From positions 557,470 to 621,469 of the forward strand of contig MNCI01005895.1 in the NCBI GenBank assembly GCA_015680685.1: a stretch of DNA of 64,000 nucleotides, given 5' to 3'. Source of the stretch: Gnetum montanum. Lineage: Eukaryota > Streptophyta > Gnetopsida > Gnetales > Gnetaceae. Shown here in pieces: positions 11,191-20,867 of the stretch (positions within the stretch are counted from its first letter, which is position 1; every line of letters begins with the position of its first letter). The position numbers and the translations under genes were made by a program. The notes under the pieces are model-generated. The model saw only the letters and a list, made by a program, of their open reading frames with translations, was not told the origin of the DNA and did no database searches.

Positions 11191-11999
11191 TAAAAGTTTC
11201 AAGTTACATTTGATCATTAGGAAATGATCATGAGGGTTAATAATGAATTCCATAGATTGATATCATCACTACGATGTGGCACTAACATGTTGAATAATGA
11301 ATAAGGTTGTGCACTTCATGCTTTGAAGTGTTGGTTACTTAGTAATATTTTTTATGAACCAACATCTCACTCCAAGGTTTCGTTGGCTCTTATGATCCTC
11401 CCTTTGCATGTTTGGATCCATGGTTTTATCTTTTAGTCCTCATTGGCTATTTGGGTTCTTGGGAATTTGCTTTCTCACTTTCTTGGGACAAAACCTTCAT
11501 TCGGTTTCATTGCCAAGGCCAAGTTTGATTTGGTTTTCTCATTGAATGAGATGTGTTATATTCAGCAAACTTGATGGTGGATCATGATGAAGGAGATGTC
11601 AAATGGCCATAATGCATGAGTGTCAAACATAGTTTACCATTATCATTCAAGGTAAGGAAGGTCATAATCAAGCTATGGGTTTGGGCTCAAGAAGAGGTAA
11701 TGGGAGTGAAAGGAACTAGCTAGCTAAATCTTACACATCAAGGTCACATGGTAACTTACTGCTATAATGAGTTGCACATTTGCAGTAACCTCATGCTTCA
11801 CCCTACAAGCATAACTCCAAGAGAACAACAAAATAAGAAAAAGAAAACATGTTTTCACAATACAATGCATAGGGGTTTATGAATGAACTAGCAAACCAAG
11901 CCACAAAACATCACACCCAAAGCAATCTACATCTTGTATTATAGATGTTAGAAAATTTTTCAGTCCACTTTTTGTGTAATAAGTGGTTAAGAAAATAAT
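11191..11999. other. Non-coding DNA between R1 and Tat integrase tail
   Basis: No gene seen. By position it should include the 3' untranslated region of the minus-strand Tat element, whose integrase tail ends near 12,000, but I recognise no polypurine tract or LTR end. Confidence 0.35.
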
Positions 12000-12638
12000 G
12001 TTAACTCAATTATTATTGGTTACTATAATCATGTATGTCAATGTTCATGCCTGCTAAGAAAATGTGTTAGATATAATAAGGTTTTATTTAGGAATGATTA
12101 ACTAGATTGACCAATTCATTCCCGTTCATGTCTGCTATTTTGAAGGCTCCATTGCCATAGGCCTTGGTGATCAAGAGAGGCCCTTCTCAGTTGGCTAAGC
12201 ACTTGTCCACATGCTCATACAGGATGCTTAAGACTAGGTCTTCCTTCTTGATCTTTAATTTTTTTAGGTCATGATGATCCTATTGTTTTTGCCTCTCCTA
12301 GTATTGCTTGATCTAAATAAACTTTTGCATTCATTTCTCTTCCATTGAGTCTAGGACCATGGTATACAACTCCTTATTTTATTCATTCTTGATAAATTCT
12401 GAAAAATCCACTCAAAGTAATGGGACATACAATTTAAGAGTTAAAATAGATTTAGAACCATAAACTAGGCTATATTGTGTTACACTAGTTGTGGTCAAAT
12501 AGGTGGTTTGATAGGTGCAAAGTGCATGGACAAGCCAATCATGCTACCTACATCTACTATTGTTCAACATCTTTTTCAACAAGTTTATGATGATCTTGTT
12601 GCTAGATTTAGCTTTTCCATTAGCTCGAGGGTATTACA
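12000..12638 (-). pseudogene. Tat-type integrase C-terminal part (minus element, outer fragment)
   Basis: Read from 12,638 downward this continues the integrase core whose first part lies at 20,868-21,160. It gives ANGKAKSSNK (canonical NGQAE; catalytic Glu replaced by Lys), INLLKKMLN, a YSLVYGSKS block (canonical Y.LVYG.EAVLP), then KKEDLVLSILYEHVDKCLAN, stop, EGPLLITKAYGNGAFKIADM and NGNELVNLVN, the standard integrase C-terminal module. The same block appears in the plus-strand Tat copy at 49,340-49,480 (EGPFMVMKSYRNGAFKLAD). Many stops. The break at 12,638/20,868 is the insertion point of the nested copia element. Confidence 0.8.
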
Positions 12639-13834
12639 TGAGGATCATAGAACCTAGATGGGGGGCATGAATAAATTTCCTAAAAAAATTTAATAGCCAC
12701 AAAAACCACACTCATTTTTTATGTGGTTCCCCAACTTGGGTACATCAATACTCGAAGGGTAGAATCCTTGTACACCCCTAGACTTTATTTCTTTAAAAAT
12801 GTGATTTGAAGGACACTACATCCTATACAAGCATTAAGCTCCATACTAGAGTATATCATCACTCTAAAACCAATTAATCTTGCAAAGGTTTCATCAAGCT
12901 TAGCAAGTGATATGAAGGATCCCACAACCTTTTGAAATTGAGCTCCACTTTAGAGTGTTTTGATGCTACAGAAAGAATAAGTTCCATAGGATCTTGACAG
13001 GATCAATAATGATGCCTTCTCACAAGAAGCACATCAACCCCATAGGGCAATAGGAAAAAAAATACACAAGGAAAGAATGTAACTGACATTACAAAGTCCT
13101 TGTAGTTGAAGCTCACTTAAATAGACCAACTAATACTATAGGTAAGTGATAGTTCAATGAATAGAAAATTACAATTTCATATACAAGATAATTAGGAGCT
13201 TGAATATGAACAATTCTTGCTTCATTCCTAAGAAATTTGATGTCTTCTTATAACATTGGAGTTTCCAAAAGTGCCTTGTAATGCATGCAATGATCACCTA
13301 ATGGCTAGTGTAGATGTATTTTTTTGAGATTGGGAAGTCTTTCTAAAAATACCCTCAAATATAGGGAGATGTCTCCTTCACAAGTGGGACATCTTTGAGG
13401 AGATGTATTCTTTTCAAAGGGGACTTCTTGTATTTTTGGAATATTTCTCATTTACGGCTACCAAAAATAAAACTACTTAGTTTGATGTTGGGAGTCTTTG
13501 GATGCCTCCAAACAAGTCCCCATAGATCCTATAATCTTCTTGACTCATAAAAATGAGTCAAAAACACTCCAAAACATGCCAAAACATCCATGAATTATCC
13601 TCAAACAAATTAAAAAAAATAGAAATATTTAGCTTCTTTACAGTCTCTAGAGCATCTTAATTTAGCTTGAAGTCTTTGTACTTGTCCATGCTCTCATTTT
13701 ACCTATGAAGCTTTTTACTTGCTAGCCATGCTTCATTAAGTCCTTGCCCATGATGTGGAGTTCTTATTCTTTTCTTGTAATTACATCCTTTGTTCTCAAT
13801 TTTTCTTAAGGTTTTGACATACCAAAGGTCAACA
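12639..13834 (-). repeat. Copia element 3' LTR
   Basis: The plus strand begins TGAGGATCATAGAACC and ends AAGGTCAACA, i.e. TGTTGACC...CCTCA on the element's own strand, so the termini are TG...CA. Shared blocks with the other LTR include CTTGTACA(AGCATT)GAGCTTCAT, CACCAACCCCATAGGG, AATTAGGAGCTTGAATATG and TTGATGTCTTCTTATA. Confidence 0.85.
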
Positions 13835-14687
13835 ACATTCACCTTTTATTGATGTCCAAAACTTAAGAAAATGGATTAGTATATAACACAAAGATATGAG
13901 AAAGTTATTCCATCAACAAAAAATATAAAGGTACCATCCTCTACTATCTTCTCATTTTTGGATAACATCTAAAAAAGAGCTAGGGAAAGAAATTAGGGAA
14001 AAATCTAATCCTCAATAAAGTTCCACCATAGTTGCATATCATCATATGAAAATCCCATAGAAATACAAACATTTAGATAAGAAAGAAAACATGAAGAATA
14101 TGAGTTAAAGAGTACATGTCCTTAAATATTGAATTCATAGGCTGATTATGAAAAACTATATTTCATTAAGAGCTACCATTTATCTATTCATAAACAAATT
14201 TAAAATTAATGAGACACAACTAATCAAAACACAACTAAGCTAAGCCTTTTAATAAATCTCTACAAGTAGTTAAAACCAAATGCTAAATTCCAAATTTTGA
14301 TCCTGAAGAGCAAGTAACCTGTCTTTAGACCAATAAGCCATTAGTAGTAAATAACTACTATCTCATGATTCTATAATCATCCAATAATGTCCTTCTTTTG
14401 AAACATCAACAAAAGGATAAGGCATAGAAATTCTATAATAAGGAGAGTATATGCATGCACATTTATAAATAATTAGACATATCCTTAACAAGAGGTTCGT
14501 AAAGTAATTTGTATACAACCATGTTAATTTGAAATACCAACACCAAGAAATATATCATAAGGAAAAATATCCAAAAGAAATCTTAACCAAAATTAACTCA
14601 TGCTAGTACCCTAGATACTTTACCATACACAAAAATGAATAGACTTTTTCTTGCTTATTTTTAGTAGTGGATGTTAAAGTGGGAAGT
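13835..14687 (-). pseudogene. Copia internal 3' part, unrecognised protein-like reading
   Basis: On the minus strand from about 14,430 to 14,260 a frame reads MPYPFVDVSKEGHYWMIIES, stop, DSSYLLLMAYWSKDRLLALQ, which looks protein-like in composition, but I do not recognise the family. The rest is T-rich on the minus strand and without motifs. Confidence 0.3.
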
Positions 14688-14919
14688 TGATGGGACACAA
14701 TATCGCATGGGCCGCAGTATGAAACTAGGAGAATCCTTGGGACTTATACCCAAGGGAGATTATTAGAACTTAGATCCCGCTGTGCATAACCATGGCCCGG
14801 GCAATGATGTAACAATACGTAGCAATGGCCCATGGTAGCATCCAAGGGTTCGTGATTTCCTTGCTTCCATCCTTGGATCTACTTACACAAACTAGACACT
14901 TTGGAGTACATTTGATATT
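14688..14919. repeat. Inverted LTR-end segment at left terminus
   Basis: The first 33 bases match the outer end of the LTR at 17,040-17,008 in inverted orientation. Beyond that, similarity to the LTR is not evident, though palindromic words (CCATGGCCCGGGCAATG, GGCCCATGG) recur. It separates the truncated gag from the copia DNA. Confidence 0.55.
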
Positions 14920-16117
14920 TATTGTTGAAGAGTTCTAACATCGTACTCCACCTCCTAATGGTTTTTGATTGTAAGGATTGGTACCAACTCTCTGATTCTT
15001 TGATGAGTGTCCTAGGAAACAACTTTAGTTTCTACCACTTTTTTTCTATGTTTTGCAAGGCACGGGCATCATGAAATTCCTGTAAATGATTTTGCAAATC
15101 CACATTATATCCCCCTTCAAATCATGGGATATTGTTCATGTCTAAGCACTTGATACGACTATCTTTTAAATGCCTTGTTGGGATTCTCACTACCTCCATT
15201 ATATTCAGCATACCTTAGGTGGCAAGTAGGGGTTTGTCATGATCATCTCTTTCATGATGTCTATGATGTCTACATTGTTCCCTACTTTCCCTTCTTTCAT
15301 GCCTAAACTCTGTAGACTGCCCTCGTCCTCTCTCTCGAATCTCTTGTCGAGGTCTCTCATCTTGCATACCTTTATCCTCACCATTGTGTTCCTTATGACT
15401 ATGCCTTGATGTGGAAGGAGAGGGTGAATGATGAGATGAAGGTGAAGAAGAAGGAGAACCATCAACATGATGATGTTTCCAACATTCTCTTCTGTTATCC
15501 CTGCCTCGATCATGATGATGATTAGAGTGCCCATCCTTGTCATGTGTTGTTGTTTCCTTAGTGAATAGCTGGTGTTCATGGGGATCAGAACTAGGGTTGT
15601 TGATCATGGAGCGTAGGTTTTGATACCCCACCTCCTCACTATCATTAGGAGGGGGAACATCTTTCGATAGAGAACCCGTTATAAATGGTTCACCATCTCC
15701 AATTTTACTTAGGACGTGCGGGACCTCTTTTCCCTTCAATAGTGTATGGTGGATCTCTTGCCTTGAGTTCCTTAGACATTGTGCTGATGTGGGATGATAA
15801 TCCCTTGTGTCAAAATCACCTATAGCATATTCAGCATAGAGTTGAGTCATGTTAATCTATGCCAAAGCACAAAGGAGCATGTTGGGGACTGCACAATCTG
15901 GAGGTAACACAATGTTACCTTGCAAATCTCTCCAACGCATTTGTTCATCCTGATGGAGGATAAAAGTAAAATTGGGTATATACTCATCGGGATGTGTATA
16001 TACCACCCTATATTGTTGAGGAATTGGCTGATTTTGGTTATGTATTTTAGACTGCCGACTATTTCTAGTATGATCCCTAGGTGGTGTATTGCTCCTATGA
16101 GAAGAAGAAGAAGACAT
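14920..16117 (-). pseudogene. Ty3/gypsy gag (Athila-like), about 400 codons, few stops
   Basis: One frame runs from ATG at 16,117 (MSSSSSHRSN) with no frameshift and only about four or five stops. The first stop (TAG at about 15,857) separates 86 residues from a 211-residue stretch that ends at 15,215. The middle is low complexity, rich in His, Arg, Asp and Ser (HHHDRGRDNRREC, SPSSSPSSHHSPSPS, RERGRG). Past 15,215 the same frame gives a capsid-like gag domain: VDLQNHLQEFHDA, KLKLFPRTLIKESESWYQSL, RRWSTMLELFNNKY, the pattern of plant gypsy Gag (HL..F, LFP.TL...A..W...L, W..L...F...Y). The frame ends abruptly near 14,920 and no protease or pol follows, so the element could not have moved on its own products alone. 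Confidence 0.7.
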
Positions 16118-16240
16118 TGTATCTTATCAGTGTGCTATTTAAATTTTATATAAATTTTTCATTCATTAACCCTAAAGTTCGTTTAAACTCCCAACGATGT
16201 GAGTGATCTCCTATGTTCTACTTAGCGCACAAATACTTAG

Positions 16241-16258
16241 TCCCTGGCACCGATGCCA
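16241..16258 (-). promoter_or_regulatory. Primer-binding site, tRNA-Asp type
   Basis: TGGCATCGGTGCCAGGGA on the minus strand resembles TGGCGCCGTTGCCGGGGA, the tRNA-Asp primer site typical of Athila and Tat Ty3/gypsy elements. The position, one base inside the LTR end, is canonical. Confidence 0.65.
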
Positions 16259-16259
16259 A

Positions 16260-17040
16260 TGATAAGTGGCGAGGTACCCCTACACTCAACCATACAAATA
16301 CGAGCGTAAGACACGCGATCTGGTCGAACTCCACAAACTAAGTTCCTACATGCCTCATGGAACATTTAAGGTTAATTATTTGTTGTCTTCCCAGGCTTAC
16401 TTGTAATTGTCACAGTGTATGGTTAAGTAAGTCTGAGGTATATGATTTTTATATCTTTTCGATTTTATCTCCTATGCTAGAAAGGTGAAGGGTTGAAGAG
16501 ATTAATTAACTAAATTTAACTAAATAACTAGGTCTTAATTAATCAAGTGTCAACATCCATTCCCACTTACTGTTCACACCCTGAACTAATGCAACTGTGG
16601 TTACCAAACGCTAGTCATTATTGGGATCACCATGCGTAATGCACGTGCTCGAAGCAATCGTACTGAGGAACTTAACTAGGAGAGAAGGATTGAGAAAGAT
16701 TTAATGAACTAAGAAAGCATGTAAATTAGCCTAATTAGCCTATTCCATGCACTGCAAGGTTTATCCAAGAAGTTCATCTTTATTGCAATACACAAACTTG
16801 TGTTCAGGTACATTGTCTTCTTGAATAAAGATCCATTCACTTTGGAGTTCCTATTGCGGGCACATGAAAAATATTCTATCTCTAGAGGGATCAAACTACC
16901 AGATTGGAAAACAAGGGAGAGCCGCCTCTTATTTATAGACTTGGCAGCGCACCGTGATATCGTGTACACGGTATCGCTGGGGATGACGCGATATCACATG
17001 GGATGCGATATCGTGGCCCGTGCAATATCACGTCCCATCA
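16260..17040 (-). repeat. LTR of the young element (781 bp)
   Basis: On the minus strand it begins TGATGGGACGTGATATTGC and ends GCCACTTATCA, with TG...CA termini. A TATA box (TATAAATA) lies about 103 bp in (16,937-16,930). It is rich in ATATCG/CGATAT palindromic words near the outer end (16,950-17,030). One base separates it from the primer-binding site. Confidence 0.75.
16930..16937 (-). promoter_or_regulatory. TATA box of the young LTR
   Basis: TATAAATA on the minus strand in GTCTATAAATAAGAGG, about 103 bp inside the LTR start, as expected for an LTR promoter. Confidence 0.55.
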
Positions 17041-17181
17041 GAAGTCTTGCTACTTTAGTTCATTTTGGTCTAAGTCTCAAAAGACTTCACTTGCATCAAT
17101 GGACTATAAGATGATAATTGTTAATGAGGTATAGTATTCCCCTACATACATGCTTGTATTTCTTCTTAGTCTCTTTGGTTA

Positions 17182-17320
17182 TAATGCATCTATTATGGAG
17201 AGATTTGTATTCTTCCTTGAGCCTTTTAGGATCTNACACTTGATCTTAGAATTTCTATGTAGCATGAAGATCCTAAAAGGCTCAAGGAAGAATACAAATC
17301 TCTCCATAATAGATGCATTA
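17182..17320. repeat. Perfect 53-bp inverted repeat flanked by single Ns
   Basis: 17,182-17,234 and 17,268-17,320 are exact reverse complements with a 33-base spacer. An N directly follows each arm (17,235 and 17,321). Exact arms in otherwise degraded DNA, with ambiguous bases at both arm ends, look like a consensus or gap-joining artefact. Confidence 0.9.
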
Positions 17321-17340
17321 NGAAAATATTTTTAAGAATT

Positions 17341-18299
17341 ATTGTAGGAAATTTGTTCCTAGATAATCAAGAAATCACTCTTGAAGGGAAGGACTTTGTA
17401 GTTAGACATTGAGAATCCAAAAGTCCTAGTAGAAACTATAGTCTCCAACTATTGTAAGGCATCCATTCCTTGAACGTCCATTAAAATCCATACGAGATGA
17501 CTGCAAAGATATAGTAGACATCTCCTATGAAAATGAAACATCTCAAATGTAGGTGAGATATCTAACTATTAGAGTAGACATCTATTCTCCCAGGGTCCAA
17601 AATAAGAAATATCTTTCTAAGGTTATGAACTTGCTAAACTTGTCTAAAAATATCCCAAAGATGGTAAAACACCTTAAACCTCATTAAGAAATAACACAAG
17701 AAAACACACATAACATCACACATTCATTGAGACTTACACAAGGTTTCGATGATATTTCCATATATATAGAGTGCCATATCAAGATCAAGTTTGATAGAAA
17801 GACCTCTCATAAAGATACCAAATAATTCATATGCTTAAGGAATTCCTTTTGAAAAGTAGATTTTCTCAAAAGATACAAGAATTACATTACAGGTATCCAT
17901 TTAAATCGTCTAATTACCATACATCAAAAATCTTTTAAAAAGCAAGAAAACTTTATGAACTCATAAGAAAGAAATAATGCCATAGCTAAATTAAGAGTTT
18001 GAAGCACAAGACATATATGTTTAAATAGTAATAAATGTTCAACAAGGAGCTATTGGTCCATGAATTATAGTTAAGGTTTTTCAACCACTTGAAACCACTA
18101 TATTCTAGTTAAGATCATGATTTAAAAAATTAAAAGTAGTACAACCAAGATATTATATTATAGCTTCAATGAATTCCAAGACCAAGAAAAACTTTTCTTT
18201 GAATTTTCAAAGATTTTCAATAGCCTCAATGAAATCATAAATATAAATTAATCTAATCTAATCTCATCAAGTCAAGGAATAATGATTATAACTATACTT
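17341..18299. other. Copia internal DNA, no domain recognised
   Basis: AT-rich sequence inside the copia element. Both strands were read and no copia protease, integrase or RT motif was found. It may be highly decayed pol or a non-coding filler of a non-autonomous copy. Confidence 0.3.
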
Positions 18300-19205
18300 A
18301 CCGTTACTTACCTTCCTTGATGATGGAGATCAAGATGTCTAAAGAGATTGGAATTGAGGTTCTTCTTTTGAAGTTCAATATTTCAAAAAAATTTCATTTA
18401 TTTCTAATGTCTTGCTTCGTTTCACAAAATTTTTGAGTGTTCTTTCACTTACTTATTTTCTCTTAATTCTCCACACCTTTTGATTTGCCCTCCATTCCTT
18501 TTTCCCCTACAAGATTTCCTTTCTAGGTGCATTTGCATAAGAACAAGGAGTCTTATGATATGAATAGGTGTTCATGTGGTAATATTTTAAATTGTAATTC
18601 CATTTCTTATGCCAAAATATATTATACTAAAAATATATAACCTTTCTGTTGTGGTTAAAGTGATCAAACCTTGGAGTTTCTCTTCAATGGAATGTAGTAC
18701 CTTTTAACACTTCAATCTTTGGAGAAGTCTTTTTTTGGGATTAGTTTTGTGTAAATGCGTCTTCTTGTGGATAAAATCCTAGCCCACTTTTATTAGGTTA
18801 ACTTATTCTTGCCTAACAACTACCCAAAGGAATTCATTATTTTTGACCAACCTCTTATTTACAAGTTTAGCATTTGCAAGTTCTTCCTTAATCTATTCAT
18901 AGGAAAAGGTTAGCTCTTTATTCTTAATCCTTAGATCTAATATTTTCTTTTTGAGATCATAAATGTTATATGTAATAAATAAATATCTTGATCCTTGGTT
19001 TTTTCTTGCTTATTCAACTCTATGCAAAGACTTTGAAATGATAAGAGTTCCTTATATAATAGTTCATAGCTTCTTCTTCATTCTCAAATTAATCATCATC
19101 TGAGATGTTAGCATCATCATCTGTGAGAGCCATATAGATGAGATGTGAATATTTTGTAGTGTTATCTACCTCTTCCTCTCTTTGTTCACCATGATCTATA
19201 TGGGT
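18300..19205 (-). pseudogene. Copia internal region, coiled-coil-like reading
   Basis: Downstream of the zinc knuckle the minus strand reads ALTDDDANISDDD, then a heptad-like stretch (LKKKILDLRIKNKELTFSYE, IKEELANAKLVNKRLVKNNE), as found between the Gag knuckle and protease of some plant copia (Sirevirus-like) elements. Frames change and stops are frequent. I could not find protease, integrase or RT further down. Confidence 0.45.
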
Positions 19206-19445
19206 TTAGATAACTTTCACCTTCTTATATTCTTTATTTGTTTCCTCTTCATCATCCCAACTTGTATAGATGCTACTTCTTTCCATCCTTTCTTCACTAT
19301 ATTCTTTCTCTTGAAACTTGTAAGCACTAGGGAATTTGAAAGCCATATGATCTCTTCCACCACATATCCAACATTCCATAGAAAAAGTATCAAAATTTAA
19401 AAGTTTATATTGCTTACCTCTACTCTTACCTTTTCTACACAACAT
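19206..19445 (-). pseudogene. Copia gag fragment with zinc knuckle
   Basis: A 79-residue frame containing CWICGGRDHMAFKF at residues 25-38, a CX2CX4HX4C nucleocapsid knuckle whose last Cys has become Phe. It is preceded by basic residues (RKGKSRGKQYK) and followed by an acidic stretch (SWDDEEETNKEYKK), as in plant copia Gag just upstream of the protease. Only about 200 bp separate it from the primer-binding site, so the large N-terminal capsid part of Gag has been deleted. Confidence 0.6.
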
Positions 19446-19633
19446 GTTGCTGATGATTCAAGTGCATCCATCTAAGATGAATACCAAAACTATGAATCTT
19501 ACATACTAAAGAACTTCGTCATTTAGGTCTTTGAATATGTAAAGGTGATCTCATTGAACATTGGTGACTTGATGTATGATCCTCCTTTAATTGTTCATTC
19601 TTGAGTTGTTACACTCAAAACCAGAAGTACCGT

Positions 19634-19645
19634 GCTTCAATACCA
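19634..19645 (-). promoter_or_regulatory. Primer-binding site of the copia element
   Basis: TGGTATTGAAGC on the minus strand, 9 of 12 matches to TGGTATCAGAGC, complementary to the 3' end of plant initiator-Met tRNA. It lies two bases inside the 5' LTR. Confidence 0.7.
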
Positions 19646-19647
19646 CT

Positions 19648-20867
19648 TGAGGATTGTAGAACTTAGAAGGGGTGATGAATAAGTTTTCCAAAAAAAATTT
19701 AACCAAAAAACCACACTTAATTTTTACATGGTTTCCAAACCTAGATATGTTCATACTCATAGTGTAGAATTCTTACATACCTCCAAACTTTATTTTTCTC
19801 AAAATTTGATTTTAAGGGCACCATGCCTTGTACAAGCATTGAGCTTCATAGTGGAGTGCTTTGTCACTACAAAACCATTCAACCCTATATGGTTCCAACA
19901 AGCTCAACAAGTGTTTTGAAGGATCCCATAACCTTTACAAACTTATCTCCACTCTAGATGTTTTGACGTTGCACAAACACTTAATCCCACAGGATCCTGA
20001 CAAGCTTAATGGTAATTCCTTCTTGCAAGAAGCACACCAACCCCATAGGGAAACTAGAAAAAGAAAAACAAATAAGAAAGGTATGTAACTAAGTTTACAA
20101 AGTTCTTGTATTTGAAGCTTAGTTCAATACACCAAGCAATACTATAAGAAAATGATGGTTCAATGAAGAGAAAATTACAATATCAGAGAATAGATAATTA
20201 GGAGCTTGAATATGAACAATGCTTGCTTCATTCCCAAGAAATATGATGTCTTCTTATAGCATCAAAGTTTCAGAAAAATGCCTCAAACTACATACAATAG
20301 TCACCTGATGACTAGTGTAGACATCTCCTTCAAGATTGAGATATCTTTCTAAAAATACCCTCAAAATTGGGGAAATGTCCTCTTCACAAGTGGAACATCT
20401 ATGAGGAGACATCACTAAGGAGACATTTTCATTCCAAAGGAGACATCTCATTCTTTTTCGAATATTTCTCTTCTATAGGTGCCAAAAATGAAACTTTTTT
20501 TTTTGACACTAGGAGTTTCCAAATCCAAAAAGGTTCCTATAAATCCTATAACCTCCTAGACTCATGAAAATGAGAAAAAACTAGTCCAAAAAATGCCAAA
20601 ACATCCAAGAATCATCCTAAAAAATCAACACAAATAGATACATTTATCTTACTTTCAATCCATAGAGCATCTTCATTTAGGTTAAAGTCTTTGTAATTTT
20701 CCATGCTCTCATTTTGTCTATTAATCCTTTTGCTTTGACAACCATGCTTCCTTGAGTCCTTGTCCATGATTTGAAGTTCTTGTTCTTGTCTTGTAATTAC
20801 AACATCCACAACAAACATCCTTTTTTATCCATTTTCATTAAAGTTTTAACATATAAAAAAATCAATA
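19648..20867 (-). repeat. Copia element 5' LTR
   Basis: The plus strand begins TGAGGATTGTAGAACT and ends AAAAATCAATA; the outer TG on the element strand has decayed to TA. Adjacent to it on the minus strand, two bases away, is the primer-binding site. Small ORFs on either strand in this LTR are not coding. Confidence 0.85.

Larger units (their letters stand above)
14688..17040 (-). mobile_element. Young LTR-element derivative with exact 5-bp target duplication
   Basis: The insertion starts TGATGGGAC at 14,688 and ends GTCCCATCA at 17,040, flanked by GAAGT on both sides (14,683-14,687 and 17,041-17,045). Inside, on the minus strand, are an LTR (17,040-16,260), a primer-binding site (16,258-16,241) and a gag-like frame (16,117 to about 14,920). 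Oddly, the far end does not carry a second direct LTR: it repeats the outer LTR end in inverted orientation (25 of 33 bases, all differences transitions). It keeps more CpG than its surroundings, so it is one of the youngest insertions here. It interrupts the copia element. Confidence 0.85.
12639..20867 (-). mobile_element. Nested Ty1/copia-type LTR element, minus strand
   Basis: Two direct repeats, 12,639-13,834 (1,196 bp) and 19,648-20,867 (1,220 bp), align end to end and bound this element. The inner end of the right copy is followed on the minus strand by TGGTATTGAAGC (19,645-19,634), close to the initiator-Met tRNA primer site TGGTATCAGAGC used by plant copia elements. That fixes the strand and makes the right repeat the 5' LTR. 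The flanks on the minus strand read CATAA upstream and TGTAA downstream, which fits a 5-bp duplication CGTAA that lost its CpG differently on each side. It sits inside the integrase gene of a Tat element. The internal region is only about 3.5 kb once the 14,688-17,040 insertion is discounted, so it is deleted or non-autonomous. Confidence 0.85.

Noticed and set aside
16800-17114. 104-codon frame on the plus strand (MFRYIVFLNKDP...)
   Set aside because: Lies inside the LTR of the young minus-strand element and crosses its boundary; no motif.
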